A DNA stretch of 64,000 nt, from NCBI GenBank assembly GCA_032622095.1, contig CP136064.1, positions 217,384,205 to 217,448,204 on the forward strand. Reading direction: 5' to 3'. Under the pieces are notes generated by a model that saw only the letters and a program-made list of their open reading frames with translations, was not told where the DNA came from and did not search any database. Each line of letters opens with the position of its first letter. Within the stretch, counting starts at the first letter, position 1. This document shows, in pieces, positions 23,201 to 31,990 of the stretch. Made by a program: the position numbers and the translations under genes. This DNA is from Siphonodentalium dalli (taxonomy: Eukaryota; Mollusca; Scaphopoda; Gadilida; Siphonodentaliidae).

Positions 23201-26200
23201 AACTTTTGTTGATGCTATCGATGAATCAGATCATACCACTATATTACACATTTGATTGATTAGTTTCTTTTGAGCAAAATTGTTGATATATTTGTGCCTT
23301 TACAGGAAGTTTTATTCTGAAATTATCTGTGCTTTGCTTTAATATTTCTGCAGGATGGACTATTTTTATATGCAATAAGTTTGTTTCCCAACTGTTACTT
23401 CGTGCACAGTACTAGCTTCCCTTGTCCTTCCATGTCACTTGCTGGTGATAAAGAAGGATCACTGATCGGATTTCAGCACGCTGTCTTTCCTTGTATCTAC
23501 TTATTGCTCTTTGTTGTATAATTCATTTAATTTTATTGTTAGGTCACAGTAACTTCATTGTATGGAAAAACAGATGTCTATAGGCAACCATTTGGTATCC
23601 GAACAGTCCAAGTAACAGCTAACAAGATACTGATAAACAGCAAGCCATTCTACTGTCATGGTGTGGGTATGCATGAGGATGCAGACATCAGAGGCAAAGG
23701 TCTCGACTATGCGCTGATTGCAAAGAACTTTTATTTGTTGAAGTGGATGGGTGTGAATTGCTTCAGGACGTCACACTATCCATACGCTGAGGAGATCATG
23801 GACCAGGCTGATCAACAGGGCATCGCCGTTGTTGATGAAAGCCCAGGTGTCGGTATTATATGGTAAGAGTTATTTATCTTTATCAGCCAATGAACTTGGT
23901 CTATTACACACCTATAGGTGATTTATAAGGATTTCTCAATGAATTAAAAGTGGTAATATCACACTTGTGAATTACATCCCCGGTTAAAGCAAGCAAAATT
24001 TTACAGGGCTTATCTTCGCCCCGTGTCGGAACTATTTTTGTTCACATTCGTGAACACGAACGCTCAGCTTGAACTATCATAGACTGTGAATGTGAAAATA
24101 ACTGATAGAACAGATATGGACAGATTTATAGTATCTTCCGTATTTAAATAGAGTTCGAGTATTTGGAGTATTGACAGATCCAACGTCGAAAGTCAAGTCA
24201 AGCGGAATCATTACATTACAAATATTTTAAATGACGTGTTGATCTACACAATTGACAGTTGGACTCAGCACGGGATAATCAGCTGATCAGGGACTATTTT
24301 GTCACATATTATCTATAAAATTATCAATATTTAATGGTAGAAAGTGTGTAATATAATCAATTTAATTTACTTGGGAAGTCGGACCTACTAGTAAAACCCT
24401 TGCTCACTCAGGTTTTGCCAGTGGCTACTTCCCTCGTGAATTATATCACATAATCATCGAAACCAATGGATTACTCTCTGTATAATGGTTTGGAAGAACA
24501 TCTTTGGAATAATTTCTTGTGAAAATTGCTTTTCTTGTGGATATTATTGTTGGGAATGTTCTTAGGTATATAACTAATAAGTATGTAAATAATCAGTCAA
24601 TAATCGACCTGTTCCAACCAGGCCTGAGAATATGGTGCCAGACATTTCAGAATGAGGACCCCAGTGGGTGCATCCAGTGGACTAGCATCACTAAATTTAC
24701 CCTATGGGGACCTCATTCTGCTTAGGCATCTGCTATATGTGAGACCTAGACTCAGATTTAAGTTCTCAGATGGTGGATATTGTGATGTGCACCCATTGGG
24801 CACCTCGATTATGCCAGATTGAGGTCCCCAGATGGTGAATTTACTGATGCTAGCCTGCTGTGCGGGATAGCATCACTAAATTAACCCTCTGGGGACCTCT
24901 TTCTGCAAACTTCCTCCACCATATTCTCAGATCAGGTTCCGGCTACCTATGAAAATCTCACTTGCGATTTTTGAATCTCTTTATTTAAGGTTAATTTCTT
25001 TCTTTATGGAGTTAATTAAGTTGTAATGAAATTTATTGAGAAAGAACACTGTAGTAGAGTCTAATCATCACTGTTTTGATAAGTAAGCATGTGTGATTTC
25101 TGATCAATTGTATCGAAAATATATGGGAGAGCAACTACTGGTTAACTGTCAAGGAATGTATAGGTTTAGTGTGATATAGTCATACTCTGCGAGGTGATTG
25201 TTAAAGTGATGTGAAACTCCGGTAGGGTGATCAAATAGAATCAGCTCAAAGTAGTTATTTTTTCAAATATTATATCCAAGTTGACAACAAACACCTTCAT
25301 TATGATATGTTAATTAAATGCAGTGACTCTCGATGGTTTAGTTTATCGCTGATAGTTGCATCCCGGATCAAGAAGTAAATATTTACAATTGAGCATACCT
25401 CAGACGATGTTTTCCATGGAGTGCTATGGTCGATTTACTTGAGATTGTCGGCGATGTTAGTAGAATGCTGCATTCCCCCAGATGCATAGCGCCTGAATAC
25501 TAACTTATCAGTTTCACGCACCCGAACAAGTCCATAATATGTCTTTAACTATAGATTTGAAACTTTTTGGCCAAATGAGATTTCTTTTTCATTTTTCATC
25601 TGACCTATCTTTGACAGGGTAACGAATATGGACAATGTGAGTCTGAGTCATCATCTGGAGGTTATGGAAGAGTTAGTGAGGCGGGATAAAAACAGACCAG
25701 CTGTCATCATGTGGTCAGTCGCTAACGAACCTGCCTCAGGTCAGGCAGCAGCAGTACCTTACTTCAAGTGAGTGCCCATCATATCATCACTAAATATATT
25801 TTAACCCTTCCATGACTGGAGCTTCCTGAAATTTTGCAAAAACCCTGTGCCAATGCATTCTCTTGTATATGCGAGTTTCACATAGGGAGCCTCGCATATA
25901 TAAGAGAATACATTGGCCTAACAATATTTACCTTGAGCTTGTAAGCCACTGCATTCTCTTATATATGCCAGGCTCCCAATGGGAGACTCGCATATATAAG
26001 AGAATGCACTAGCACAGGATATTTAATGCTGCACCAATGCTCTCCCATCTTGAAAGGGTTAACGAGAACATTATTATCCCAGTCATTACAACAGGCCAAC
26101 CAATAAACTGGCTGCTACAGGTGCGGCTCTCCTTCAATTAGATCATACCATGAGTATTTACACTGGATAAGCCCATAGATTTGATATTCCACCAGTTCAA

Positions 26201-29200
26201 AACCTGGGAACCTTTTTGAAATTCTGACAGGGAACTTTATAACATCAAAAAAATAACACTGGTAATATATTTCTTAGTTAATACCTGTTTTTTCACAGTA
26301 GGTGAAATCCAGCTCGAGATTACATAAATTTGGCGACTTTTGTGAGCCATTTACACTTTTCATCACTTACAATCATACAATTTTCCCCTGAGTGATCAAT
26401 TCGTGTTTATTGCAAAATTGCCTCACAAAAATCGCCTAAAGTTTGCAATCTTGAGCTAACACCTTCACCCATTGTGTAACATTATTAAGGAAAATGTATT
26501 AACTAAGATATATATTACCTGTGTTTGTTTTCTGATGTTATAAATTCCCCGTTTTGATTTTATATAGTTTTGATGTAATAAAGTTCCCAAGATTTGAACT
26601 GAGACATAGCCATTGCAGAGATTCATGGCATGTCCAATCCATTAATCAGAACATCATATAATACCTGGAGGGGTGTTCAGCAAATATAAGCAGACAACAG
26701 ATCATAAAAGTGAAAATAAATTCCTATTCATTGGTCGGAAATGTTTTGATAATAAGTTCAACAAATGACCTATGGCCGCTGTATTCCGACGTCGCACTTA
26801 GGACACTATATTCACATTTAAAAAAAAATATATAACATTGCTGCTGTGCCGTATCTCCTACATACATATAAATATAGAGACCTTAAAATGTGAATATAGT
26901 GTCCTAAGTGCGACGTCGGAATACAGCGGCCATTCGAGCTTCCTTTTTTGGGGTGGCTTCGGTGGCCGTGTGGTATTGACGTCGGACTTTGAGTCGCAAG
27001 GCGCGCTCGCCGTCGGGCCGGGGTTCGTATCCCACCCAATCTCAAAAAATTTGCATTGTCTCAAAAATCAAATTTGCTTCTAAAAATAGGCGCCTGGTGT
27101 GTTGTATAGTCCCAAGCATATTCTAAGAGCAAAGCTCGCCATGTTTCGGAGGCAAAAAATATATAACATTGCCGCTGTGCCGTACCTCCTACATACATAT
27201 ATATATAGAGACCTTAAAATGTGAATATAGTGTCCTAAGTGCGACGTCGGAATACAGCGGCCATTCGAGCTTCCTTTTTTGGGGTTGCTTCGGTGGCCGT
27301 GTGGTATTGACGTCGGACTTTGAGTCGCAAGGCGCGCTCGCCGTCGGGCCGGGGTTTGTATCCCACCCAATCTAAAAAAAATTGCATTGTCTCCAAAATC
27401 AAATTTGCATAGATTTATATATTGGTAATAATTTGTTCACCTTTGATGCAGGGCAGTGATTGGTCACACCAGAGAATTAGACCCAACCAGACCAGTAACC
27501 TTTGCCGATGCAGTATCATCTGACTCTGATAAAGTGGTAAGTAATTAAAATTACATTTACCCGGTATATATTTCTCTAAACTAAATCGTAACTTTTCCTT
27601 TGTTGGTATATGTAATTCTGACATTTTTTTCACGTTTACTGTTGATGTGACTTTTCTCGCTCCTTGAATTAATTGTTGTGTATTGAATAAAATATTAGAT
27701 GTTTTATTTTTGAATTAACTGCCAAATGGAAATTGTTTCCATTATGTTTTCTTTGACAATAACCAAGTCTGCCTCTATAATAATGATTTTATATTTTAAC
27801 AAAATTTTCAGTTTAAATAATAATACAGTTCAATTATGTTACTTGTTGATTTCATTAAACAAGCTTTTATTTTAATGTAGACTTCCTCCAAGTTATACAA
27901 TGGCAAGGCTCATCATACCATATATAACAACATTTTCAGTAACGCCATTTAGTATTGGCATTTAATAATCAACAGATATTCCATAGCATCAATGCAGTAG
28001 CTCAATTATACATGTTTCCTTTGAGCAGCAGTGATGCTTAGTACTTGCTATTATGCCATGGAAGTGGTAGCCCAGTGGTTAGAGTGGTTTACCCACCATT
28101 GGACTATTGTCTCCTCAACAGTGGCTTGGCCGGATTTAGTGGTGTGTGTGTGCTATGTAGAGCCACACGCTGTTTCAAATCTCAAGCCAGGTTGTGACCC
28201 TTGGGCAAGGTCACTTGTACTGTGCTTGCTTCATCGTACCTAGACGAGAAATAGGAACCTGGTTGTGGGTAAGTGTAAGCCACTCTTGTGAAGCGCCTGG
28301 AAGATGGCAGCATGCAGAAGACTCGGCATTACTCAACAGCTGGGGTAATAATGTGAGGCACTTTGGGCCCTCGCGGGGATAGGCGCTATATAAGCACCAT
28401 TATTATTATTACCTATCATACATGGCAAGAAACATGAGCAGAAAGTTATGGGTGGGGGTTTGTACCATGTAGAATGACTTGGGATAAACCGTGAAGAGCG
28501 AAACACGAGCAACATTTGTGAATTTTCAAGATAGAATTGCATGTTTTATAACAGCTATACCTATTATAGCAATTAATATGAATTATTATTTTTTGTTTTA
28601 TCAAGTACCAAATTTTCATGTTGTTTTTTTTTAGACACAGTTTGTGGATGTTGTATGTGTCAATAAATACTTTGCGTGGTATGGTAACCTTGGCCATACA
28701 GAAGTGATTCCTTATCAACTACCGATTTTCTTTGAAAAATGGCGGAAGAAGCATAACTTCACTAAGCCAATCATCGTGACAGAGTATGGAGCAGAGACCA
28801 TACCAGGAATACATGTGGTAATGATGATAATTTCTGTAACCATTCTTTTCCAATAGCAAAGCCTTACTAGTAGATTGAAATTATTTTGACCATTCAATCA
28901 GTACAATTTATAATTCCCTTCAAGTTAGGCATACACTTGGAAGATGACAAGCATTCATGCTACCGAGTGGAGAGTTTTTACTGTGGAATCTTGACTGGGT
29001 AATGCGTGTCACCTATATATGAGGCTATGAGCCCAAATTCAGAAAATCTTGTTCTAAATTTACTGTTCATAAATATGCACAAATCAGGTGCAAGAGGTCC
29101 AAAACTATTTAGTGTTAATAAACCTGGTATAATCAGTTTTAAATTACTCATGGTCAATGCCTGTTTACCTACATTTATTCAACTTAATACTCTTTTGTTT

Positions 29201-31205
29201 AATCACTCTTGTGACCTGATATAACCAGTTTTAAATTACTCTTCGTCAATGCCTGTTTACCTACATTTATTCAACTAAACACACTTGTGTTTAATCACTC
29301 TTGTGACCTGATATAATCAGTTTTAAATTACCCTTGTACAATCCCTGTTTACCTACATATTTATTCAACTAAGTACTCTTGTGTTTCAAATAAATGTGTA
29401 GACAGTTGCATTGCAATATCCTATGTCTACTGGTTGTGTTCCTACGGGAGAACTATAGCGTGACTAAATTTATATATGTGTAAATACTCATGCACTGCCA
29501 CTTGAGTTGATGGCGATGGACATCTTGTTCCCTAACATTCCATCTGCTGACTTAATTTCAATCAAGAAAAATTCTTGAGCTCTGGAGATGTAACCAAATA
29601 AGATAAATGAGCAGATATAAAGAAGCAATGTGTAAAGTTGAATTTATCCAAAAAAATAATGAACAGGCATGTGCATTTGAAACAAGAGAGTAGAGTTTTG
29701 AGCTGAACTGTTAAGTTTCACAATATCTGTTTTATTGCAGGCACCGTCTGTTGCTTTCTCGGAGGAATATCAGGTGGAACTGATGAAGGAGCACTTTAAG
29801 GTGTTTGATGTGTTCAGGGAGAGTTACCTGGCCGGAGAAATGATCTGGCATTTCGCAGACTTTATGATGCAGGAAGGTGAGTGTCAATGATACATTCTAA
29901 AAGTGTCTCTTTAGTCGACACTAAACTAAGTACAACTAAAACATATATATAGCAGATAGCAATCGTCGGTATTTGTCTTTGGATTGGTACAGAAATACTC
30001 AAACCGGAAGCCTCGAAACAAGATGAGAGCTATCAGACAAAACTAGCTTATATGAATTAACCCTTTACCCAACAGAACGGCCCTGTGCCAATGCATTCTC
30101 TTATATATGCGAGTCGACCATAGGTCGCCTCGCATATATAAGAGAATGCATTGGCTTAACACATTAAAACTTATAAAATTGTTAAAGAATGTAAGAAAAA
30201 ATGGTAAAAAGTGTTTTTTTAGGCCAATGCATTCTCTTATATATGCGAGGCGACCTATGGTCGACTCGCATATATAAGAGAATGCATTGGCACTGGGCAT
30301 AACGGTAACCATCACAATGTGGTCAATGAGCCGGTTCCAATGATATCCATATTTGTATGGTTTTATTGAGACAGACCCAAGATAATTTAGGCTGTTGCAG
30401 CTTTATTTGGCTGTTTTTGGCCGGTTTGTTGGGTAAAGGGTTAAGTAAACCACTTCACAAAATGAGAAGATTCAATATGGCATATCAGGAACATTATCCT
30501 TATCTTAAATTGTGTAATAACGAATCAAAATTATGATACAATATTACATATACCGGTAAAATACACAAAAATATCCCAGAAGGTCCCGACTATCAAAATT
30601 CTATACCCAACAACCTGCAATAAACTGTAAGGCAATGATATATTATATGGTGCTTTCTACATAAGTTCTCTTGTCTAAAATAATCAATTTTGGCTGAGAA
30701 TATCTAGTATAATCTTCATACAATAATAGAGTCTCAAGAAATATCACAAATATCTCTTCAATTTATATACATGTATAACACATTAAAATCGGAGGCAAGA
30801 AGCCATATGTGGTGCCCGTATAAATTAATAAGAAAAACAATTGTAGTTGTTGTAATGGTGTCTAATTCCACACCACAATCTGATTTACTGATGTAATTGA
30901 TACTCAGGAAGATCCTGGTTAACTCGATGCTTCTTTGAAAGGTCATGGATAAACTAATGCTCTTAGCTAGGTGATAATGACCAATTCATCTACAATGAGG
31001 ACGTTCCAAAGTTGAGATTGAATAGTAAATCTTGATTGCTATGGTGACCATATAGACTTGTAATCTGCTGTCTTTTTCAGACCTGACACGTGTTCATGGT
31101 TGTAGGAAAGGAGTACTGACGAGAGAGAGACAACCAAAAATGGCTGCTCATATACTAAGAGAAAGATACCTCAGTCTGATAAACGAAACGCTACCAAAAA
31201 CGTGA
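17065..31205 (+). CDS. GUSB: Beta-glucuronidase, 11 coding exons
   Basis: A glycoside hydrolase family 2 enzyme that removes terminal beta-D-glucuronic acid from glycosaminoglycans and conjugates in the lysosome. Eleven exons join in frame at GT/AG sites to give 628 residues, against 651 in human. A signal peptide covers about residues 1-20. The sugar-binding and beta-sandwich domains cover about 22-330, and the catalytic barrel about 330-620. Visible landmarks are [10 protein letters not shown] (exon 6), SVANEP with acid/base Glu440 (exon 7) and TEYGAET with nucleophile Glu531 (exon 9). Several N-glycosylation sequons (NAS, NNS, NIS, NRT, NFT, NET) fit a lysosomal glycoprotein. One oddity: the NxK motif that binds the glucuronate carboxylate in the family reads Cys595-Arg596-Lys597. 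Identification is very secure; the exact N-terminus is less so. Confidence 0.96.
17393..17850 (+). repeat. tRNA-derived SINE in GUSB intron 1
   Basis: It starts with the pol III A-box-like 'gctctgtggtccggtggtta' and contains the central phrase 'gttgtgaccctgagcaatg', shared with the SINE at 28057. It ends 'gcactatacaaatgg' followed by ATTATTATTGTT, the usual SINE 3' tail. The B box is degenerate. Confidence 0.65.
18033..18209 (+). CDS. GUSB: GUSB exon 2 (residues 68-126)
   Basis: Follows 'cctttcag' and ends at the donor gtgagt. Encodes [13 protein letters not shown] and [10 protein letters not shown], part of the jelly-roll sugar-binding domain. Both ends are in phase 0. Confidence 0.95.
18360..18500. 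mobile_element. Hairpin MITE, 'ggaaatgttcagataat' family, copy 1 (intron 2)
   Basis: 'gggaaatgttcagataat' near 18412 pairs with 'ttatctgaacatttccc' near 18466-18483. The core 'aagttcaacaaatgacc' and its complement define a family seen again at about 19837-19990, 21787-22012, 26670-26775, 33026-33262 and 47790-47998. Longer copies end in the terminal repeat CTATACTAAAT. Confidence 0.65.
19633..19808 (+). CDS. GUSB: GUSB exon 3 (residues 127 to about 185)
   Basis: Acceptor 'tttatttcag', donor gtaagt. Encodes [20 protein letters not shown] and LPPGTLNF. Residue 185 (Met) is split AT/G with exon 4. Confidence 0.95.
19837..19990. mobile_element. 'ggaaatgttcag' MITE, degraded copy 2 (intron 3)
   Basis: It opens with the family terminal repeat 'ttctatactaaatgg', then 'ggtctattattcgttatga' and 'gagcagacaacag', as in the copies at 26670 and 47790. 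It lies 30 bp after the exon 3 donor. Confidence 0.55.
20262..20405. mobile_element. 144 bp near-palindrome (intron 3)
   Basis: 'attctattttatatgtaatt' near 20275 is inverted at about 20375-20390 ('aattctgtataaaatagaa'), and 'atttgagcc' pairs with 'ggctcaaat'. The outermost bases 'ggtatctca' and 'tgagatcc' also pair. It is a MITE-like hairpin about 70 bp upstream of exon 4. Confidence 0.6.
20475..20617 (+). CDS. GUSB: GUSB exon 4 (residues 185-232)
   Basis: Acceptor 'tttttaacag', donor gtaaat. Encodes [19 protein letters not shown] and TYIDDIT, leading into the immunoglobulin-like domain. The last base G starts Gly233. Confidence 0.95.
21027..21116. mobile_element. CAGAATGAGG hairpin, copy 1
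   Basis: A 90 bp near-perfect palindrome: 'cagaatgagg' ... 'gggtgaatttagtgatgct' against 'agcatcatcaaattcaccc' ... 'cctcattctg'. Related hairpins are at 21319, 24648, 24815, 31586 and 31880. They usually come in pairs about 200 bp apart. Confidence 0.8.
21319..21409. mobile_element. CAGAATGAGG hairpin, copy 2
   Basis: A 91 bp palindrome with 'ccccagagggtgaatttgg' and 'ccatctgggg' arms and the loop 'gcctgctgtgcaggg'. It pairs with copy 1 inside the inverted GUSB 3' duplicate. Confidence 0.8.
21571..21695 (-). pseudogene. Inverted duplicate of GUSB exon 11
   Basis: It is 125 bp with the splice acceptor 'ctttttcag' intact, an open frame and the TGA stop. It differs from the functional exon at three positions: Thr590 to Ser, one silent change, and Glu to Gln in the TRERQ segment. 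It lies in antisense to its host gene, so it cannot be spliced into the GUSB transcript. Near-identity suggests recent duplication or gene conversion with 31081-31205. It carries the same Cys-Arg-Lys in place of the usual NxK, so that change predates the duplication. Confidence 0.9.
21787..22012. mobile_element. 'ggaaatgttcag' MITE, copy 3 (intron 4)
   Basis: Full-length member from 'tctatactaaatactcatt' to 'gaatccatttagtatcagg', so the terminal repeat CTATACTAAAT is visible on both sides. Interior motifs match 33026-33262. Confidence 0.65.
22193..22300. repeat. 36 bp tandem repeat, 3 identical copies (intron 4)
   Basis: The unit 'gcaaaataatttccattgga' plus 'taaaacaattctgaag' occurs three times without a mismatch, so it is probably young and length-polymorphic. 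Confidence 0.95.
22651..22841 (+). CDS. GUSB: GUSB exon 5 (residues 233-296)
   Basis: Acceptor 'tctgttgcag', donor gtatgg. Encodes the beta-sandwich segment [20 protein letters not shown] and the family landmark YFWWPHSM. Ends in phase 0. Confidence 0.95.
23543..23862 (+). CDS. GUSB: GUSB exon 6 (residues 297-403)
   Basis: Acceptor 'tttattgttag', donor gtaaga. The largest exon. It carries [17 protein letters not shown] and the GH2 signature [13 protein letters not shown], then VVDESPGVG. Trp403 is split TG/G. The frame reaches a stop right after the donor, so a retained intron would truncate before both catalytic glutamates. Confidence 0.96.
24648..24720. mobile_element. CAGAATGAGG hairpin, copy 3 (intron 6)
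   Basis: 'cagaatgaggaccccag' at 24648 pairs with 'ggggacctcattctg' ending at 24720. The arms are shorter and more diverged than in copies 1 and 2. Confidence 0.7.
24815..24905. mobile_element. CAGAATGAGG hairpin, copy 4 (intron 6)
   Basis: Paired with copy 3 across the same 'cacctcgattatgcc' spacer seen in the 21 kb and 31 kb clusters. The two-hairpin cluster is therefore the repeating unit. Confidence 0.7.
25201..25548. mobile_element. TTAA-bounded 340 bp element, copy A (intron 6)
   Basis: Bounded by TTAA at 25201-25204 and 25545-25548. The interior ('atgcagtgactctcgat', 'aagaagtaaatatttacaa', 'tgttagtagaatgc', 'agtccataatatgtct') matches 48056-48407 over its whole length. A third, partial copy lies at 53330-53470. 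Terminal inverted repeats are minimal (AG...CT), so the superfamily is unclear. Confidence 0.7.
25618..25767 (+). CDS. GUSB: GUSB exon 7 (residues 403-453), acid/base glutamate
   Basis: Acceptor 'tctttgacag', donor gtgagt. Encodes [20 protein letters not shown] and NEPAS. Glu440 in NEP is the general acid/base. Lys453 is split AA/G. Confidence 0.96.
25801..26062 (+). mobile_element. Double-hairpin TTAACCCTT element, copy A (intron 7)
   Basis: Terminal repeats are TTAACCCTTCCATGA and its complement ending 'gaaagggttaa'. Inside are two consecutive hairpins, each built from 'gcattctcttatatatgcga' and its complement, separated by 'ctaacaatatttaccttgag'. It starts 33 bp after the exon 7 donor. 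Other members are at 30057-30444, 33894-34162, 34562-34803 and 36133-36380. Confidence 0.8.
26670..26775. mobile_element. 'ggaaatgttcag' MITE, partial copy 4 (intron 7)
   Basis: Contains 'ggaggggtgttcagcaa', 'gcagacaacag' and 'aatgttttgataataagttc', in the same order as the other copies. It lacks the terminal CTATACTAAAT and is interrupted by the 26765 palindrome. Confidence 0.5.
26765..26935. repeat. Palindrome with 46 bp arms (intron 7)
   Basis: 'ggccgctgtattccgacgtc' at 26773 is repeated as its exact complement ending near 26931, with arms running through 'ggacactatattcacattt'. The right arm also begins the tRNA-like repeat unit that follows. Confidence 0.8.
26825..27412 (+). repeat. tRNA-like SINE units, two tandem copies (intron 7)
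   Basis: The units at about 26825-27156 and 27157-27412 share 'catacatat', 'cgacgtcggaatacagcggc' and a tRNA-like core. In that core, 'ggtggccgtgtggta' (A box) is followed 50 bp later by 'ggggttcgtatcccaccc' (B box). The 5' GGGTGG can pair with CCACCC like an acceptor stem. The long spacing between boxes resembles a class II (Leu/Ser-type) tRNA ancestor. The context is repetitive, so I call it a SINE and not a functional tRNA gene. Confidence 0.65.
27452..27536 (+). CDS. GUSB: GUSB exon 8 (residues 453-481)
   Basis: Acceptor 'tttgatgcag', donor gtaagt. Encodes [17 protein letters not shown] of the catalytic barrel. Ends in phase 0. The smallest exon, at 85 bp. Confidence 0.95.
28057..28411 (+). 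repeat. tRNA-derived SINE in GUSB intron 8
   Basis: The head 'gtagcccagtggttagagtg' matches a pol III A box. The centre 'tgacccttgggcaaggtcac' resembles the conserved central domains of metazoan SINEs. The tail is 'aggcgctatataagc' followed by ATTATTATTATT. It shares its centre and tail design with the SINE at 17393. Confidence 0.75.
28635..28817 (+). CDS. GUSB: GUSB exon 9 (residues 482-542), nucleophile glutamate
   Basis: Acceptor 'ttttttttag', donor gtaatg. Encodes [19 protein letters not shown] and [10 protein letters not shown]. Glu531 is the catalytic nucleophile. Both ends are in phase 0. Confidence 0.96.
29128..29390 (+). repeat. 92 bp tandem repeat, about 2.8 copies (intron 9)
   Basis: Units begin 'tataatcagttttaaattac' at 29128, 29220 and 29312 and contain 'tgcctgtttacctacattta' and 'tcttgtgacctga'. 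The spacing is exactly 92 bp and divergence is low. Confidence 0.9.
29741..29876 (+). CDS. GUSB: GUSB exon 10 (residues 543-587)
   Basis: Acceptor 'ttttattgcag', donor gtgagt. Encodes [15 protein letters not shown] and [11 protein letters not shown], the end of the barrel. The final G starts Asp588. Confidence 0.95.
30057..30444. mobile_element. Double-hairpin TTAACCCTT element, copy B (intron 10)
   Basis: The best-preserved ends: TTAACCCTTTACCCAACA and TGTTGGGTAAAGGGTTAA are perfect 18 bp inverted repeats that include the TTAA. Two perfect hairpins at about 30086-30155 and 30223-30292 ('gccaatgcattctcttatat' arms) are themselves inverted relative to each other. TTAA termini fit a piggyBac-type or Kolobok-type non-autonomous element. 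Confidence 0.88.
31081..31205 (+). CDS. GUSB: GUSB exon 11 (residues 588-628, stop)
   Basis: Acceptor 'tctttttcag'. Encodes [20 protein letters not shown] and [11 protein letters not shown], then TGA at 31203-31205. It aligns with the family segment GNKKGIFTR, except that the first Asn is Cys595; Lys597 is kept. The C-terminal tail is shorter than the human one. A nearly identical inverted copy lies at 21571-21695. No close poly(A) signal was seen; the first clear AATAAA is at 32601. Confidence 0.95.
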
Positions 31206-31344
31206 GAAACATGTGTTCAGGATAGCTTCACCTGTGAGGCTGAGAATCATTTTTACAAAATTATTTATAAAACTGCAATATTCCAAATTGATTATTTATT
31301 GATCTTTTTTTGTGTTACAACCAGCATTTAACTTTTGTTAGCCT

Positions 31345-31990
31345 TCTCATTTGCAGAAGGGTGAATTTAGTGATGCTACTCCGCACAGCGCCTAGCATGA
31401 CTAAATTCACCCTCTAAGAAACTTTACCAAAAATGTGAGAAACATGTGTTCGGGAGGCTGAGAATAATTTTTACTATTTATGAAACTGCCATATTCCAAA
31501 TTGATTGATTATTTATTGATCTTTATTTTTTGTGTTACAACCAGCATTTATCTTTAGTTAGCTTTGAAATAGTGTCTGTCATTTGCAGAATGAGGTCCCC
31601 AGAGGGTGAATTTAGAGACGCTACACTGAACAGCGGGCTAGCATCACTAAATTCACCCTCTTTAGACCTCATTCTGCTTAGGCCTCATCTTCTGGGAAGT
31701 ATCTATAGTCTCAAATTAACATGGGTTTTAGTAACTTTTTCCCTCCTGTTCAGTTTCTGTATCCCCTAATTTGCAGAAGATAAAATGCATAATCGAGGTG
31801 ACTAATGGGTGAACATCACCAACTTCAACTGAGGTACTTCAGTCTGATCCCAGGTTTCCCATAGCAGATTAGACTTTAGCAGAATGAGGTTCCCAGAGGG
31901 TGAAATTGGTGATGCTAACCCGCCATGCGGGATAGCGTAAAAAATTCACCATCTGGAAACCTCATTCTGCAAATGACAGGCACACTGTTT
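31345..31990. repeat. GUSB 3' flank: CAGAATGAGG hairpins and a partial repeat of the exon 11 end
   Basis: Contains a truncated hairpin (31351-31418), a partial copy of the exon 11 end and flank (31418-31560, 'accaaaaatgtgagaaacat'), and two full hairpins (31586-31676 and 31880-31969) separated by 'gcataatcgaggtgac'. This block was copied in inverted form into intron 4 at 20998-21730. Confidence 0.8.

Noticed and set aside
26951-27037. Functional tRNA gene
   Set aside because: A and B boxes and an acceptor-like stem are present, but the unit is tandemly repeated, the anticodon arm is atypical and there is no clear pol III terminator; a SINE is more likely.
29128-29390. CRISPR-like repeat-spacer array
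   Set aside because: The 92 bp units are contiguous with no unique spacers, in a eukaryotic intron; an ordinary minisatellite.
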